64,000 nt of DNA, taken from contig NC_009485.1 of NCBI RefSeq assembly GCF_000015165.1, forward strand, positions 2,954,001 through 3,018,000, read 5' to 3'. The notes beneath the pieces were generated by a model, which worked only from the letters and a program-made list of their open reading frames with translations, was not told the DNA's origin and did not search any database. This document shows positions 63,235-64,000 of the stretch, piece by piece. Made by a program: the position numbers and the translations under genes. The first letter of the stretch is position 1. The number at the start of each line of letters is the position of its first letter. This DNA comes from Bradyrhizobium sp. BTAi1. Its GTDB lineage: Bacteria > Pseudomonadota > Alphaproteobacteria > Rhizobiales > Xanthobacteraceae.

Positions 63235-64000
63235 ATGCTCACCTTCTTGATGAACATGAAGACGTCGCGCAAGATTGGCGCTGCCTTCCTGATGACGATG
63301 GTCGTGTCCATCATCGCCAGCGTGATCACATGGCAGAACCTCACCACGCTGGCGCAGAACAATTCCTGGACGGTGCATACCTATCAAGTGATGGAGCAGG
63401 CCAAGGCGCTGGTCTCCGCGATGGTCGATGCCGAAACCGGCGTGCGCGGCTTCCTGGTCGGCGGCACCGACAACTTCCTCGAGCCCTACAAGAATTCTGA
63501 TGCCGCCTTCAAGAAGGCACTGACGGAGGTGAAGCAGCTGACCTCCGACAATCCGGCTCAGCAACGCCGCTTCGAGCAGATCGAGAAGGCCGCGACCGGC
63601 TGGCGCCAGGACGTGGCGGAGAAAGAGATCGCGCTGATGCGCAATCCGCAGACCGTACAGGAGGCGCGCAACCTCGAAGCCTCCGGCGCCGGCAAGAAGT
63701 ACATGGATGGTCTTCGCGCGCTGGTGAAGGAAGCGGTCGACGTCGAAGCGGCGTTGCTGCAGACGCGTGCGGACGCGGCCGACGCCGCTCTGGCGTCGTC
63801 GAAGACGGCGATCGTGACCGGCGGCACCGTCATGGCAGTGATCGCGGTGATCGCGCTGCTGGTGCTGAATTCCGCCGTGACCCGCGGCATCACCAGCATG
63901 ACCGCCGCCATGGGGCGGCTGGCCAACAATGATCTCAGCGTGACGATTCCCTATGCCGATCGCCGTGACGAGGTCGGCGAGATGGCCAAGGCCGTGCAGA
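63235..64000 (+). CDS. Methyl-accepting chemotaxis protein with CHASE3 sensor (chemoreceptor 6, 3' end cut by window edge)
   Basis: The first 255 codons are in the window. TM1 is near residues 14-34 (KIGAAFLMTMVVSIIASVITW). A CHASE3 sensor follows, with the hallmark MVDAETGVRGFLVGG near residue 63. TM2 is near 182-204 (VTGGTVMAVIAVIALLVL), and HAMP begins (GITSMTAAMGRLANNDLSV). The reading frame is open to the edge, so the signalling domain lies beyond. It has a third sensor type in the array. The ATG at 63235 has no strong ribosome site. Confidence 0.88.
   Translation, partial: MLTFLMNMKTSRKIGAAFLMTMVVSIIASVITWQNLTTLAQNNSWTVHTYQVMEQAKALVSAMVDAETGVRGFLVGGTDNFLEPYKNSDAAFKKALTEVKQLTSDNPAQQRRFEQIEKAATGWRQDVAEKEIALMRNPQTVQEARNLEASGAGKKYMDGLRALVKEAVDVEAALLQTRADAADAALASSKTAIVTGGTVMAVIAVIALLVLNSAVTRGITSMTAAMGRLANNDLSVTIPYADRRDEVGEMAKAVQ

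Overview
The window is high-GC alphaproteobacterial chromosome. Gene content (full-length paa genes, phasin, many ABC uptake operons, a run of chemoreceptors) and dense intergenic palindromes point to Bradyrhizobium or a close relative. That assignment rests on recalled family resemblance, not a search. I see 57 protein genes (two cut by the window edges), one intact insertion sequence, and no tRNA, rRNA or CRISPR array.

Layout. 1-11.4 kb (minus strand): two oligopeptide-type ABC uptake systems around a gamma-glutamyltranspeptidase and a DUF1028 protein. 11.8-14.3 kb: a small conserved protein and two alpha/beta hydrolases. 14.4-15.9 kb: a PhaE-like repeat protein and a phasin with an operator-like palindrome over its promoter. 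15.9-22.8 kb: phenylacetate degradation (paaX, paaABCDE, convergent paaI-paaK). 23-28.5 kb: YeeE-type transporter, hydrolase-OsmC fusion, sulfite-oxidase-like enzyme and MHS transporter. 29-36 kb: amidase, SDR, tartrate-dehydrogenase-like enzyme, 2-hydroxyacid dehydrogenase and a LysR-M20 hydrolase pair. 36.2-41.8 kb: DUF1445 protein plus a complete Liv-type transporter. 42-43.7 kb: a small GIY-YIG nuclease gene between direct copies of a palindromic repeat, one copy split by an IS481-family element. 43.8-48.1 kb: polyamine-type ABC transporter. 48.6-52.6 kb: four-carbon sugar-acid catabolism (otnC, ltnD, otnI, otnK). 52.8-64 kb: six methyl-accepting chemotaxis protein genes in tandem.

How it fits together. 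Most of the window is uptake plus catabolism of small nitrogen- and carbon-containing compounds, which suits a soil or plant-associated heterotroph, with storage polymer and chemotaxis genes alongside. At least six palindromic repeat families fill the intergenic gaps. One family lies twice inside the paa operon and once inside the Liv operon. Its two arms also flank the GIY-YIG gene, as if the short repeats were gene-less versions of a nuclease-bearing unit. That cassette and a shared motif upstream of the chemoreceptor genes are the two observations most worth following up.
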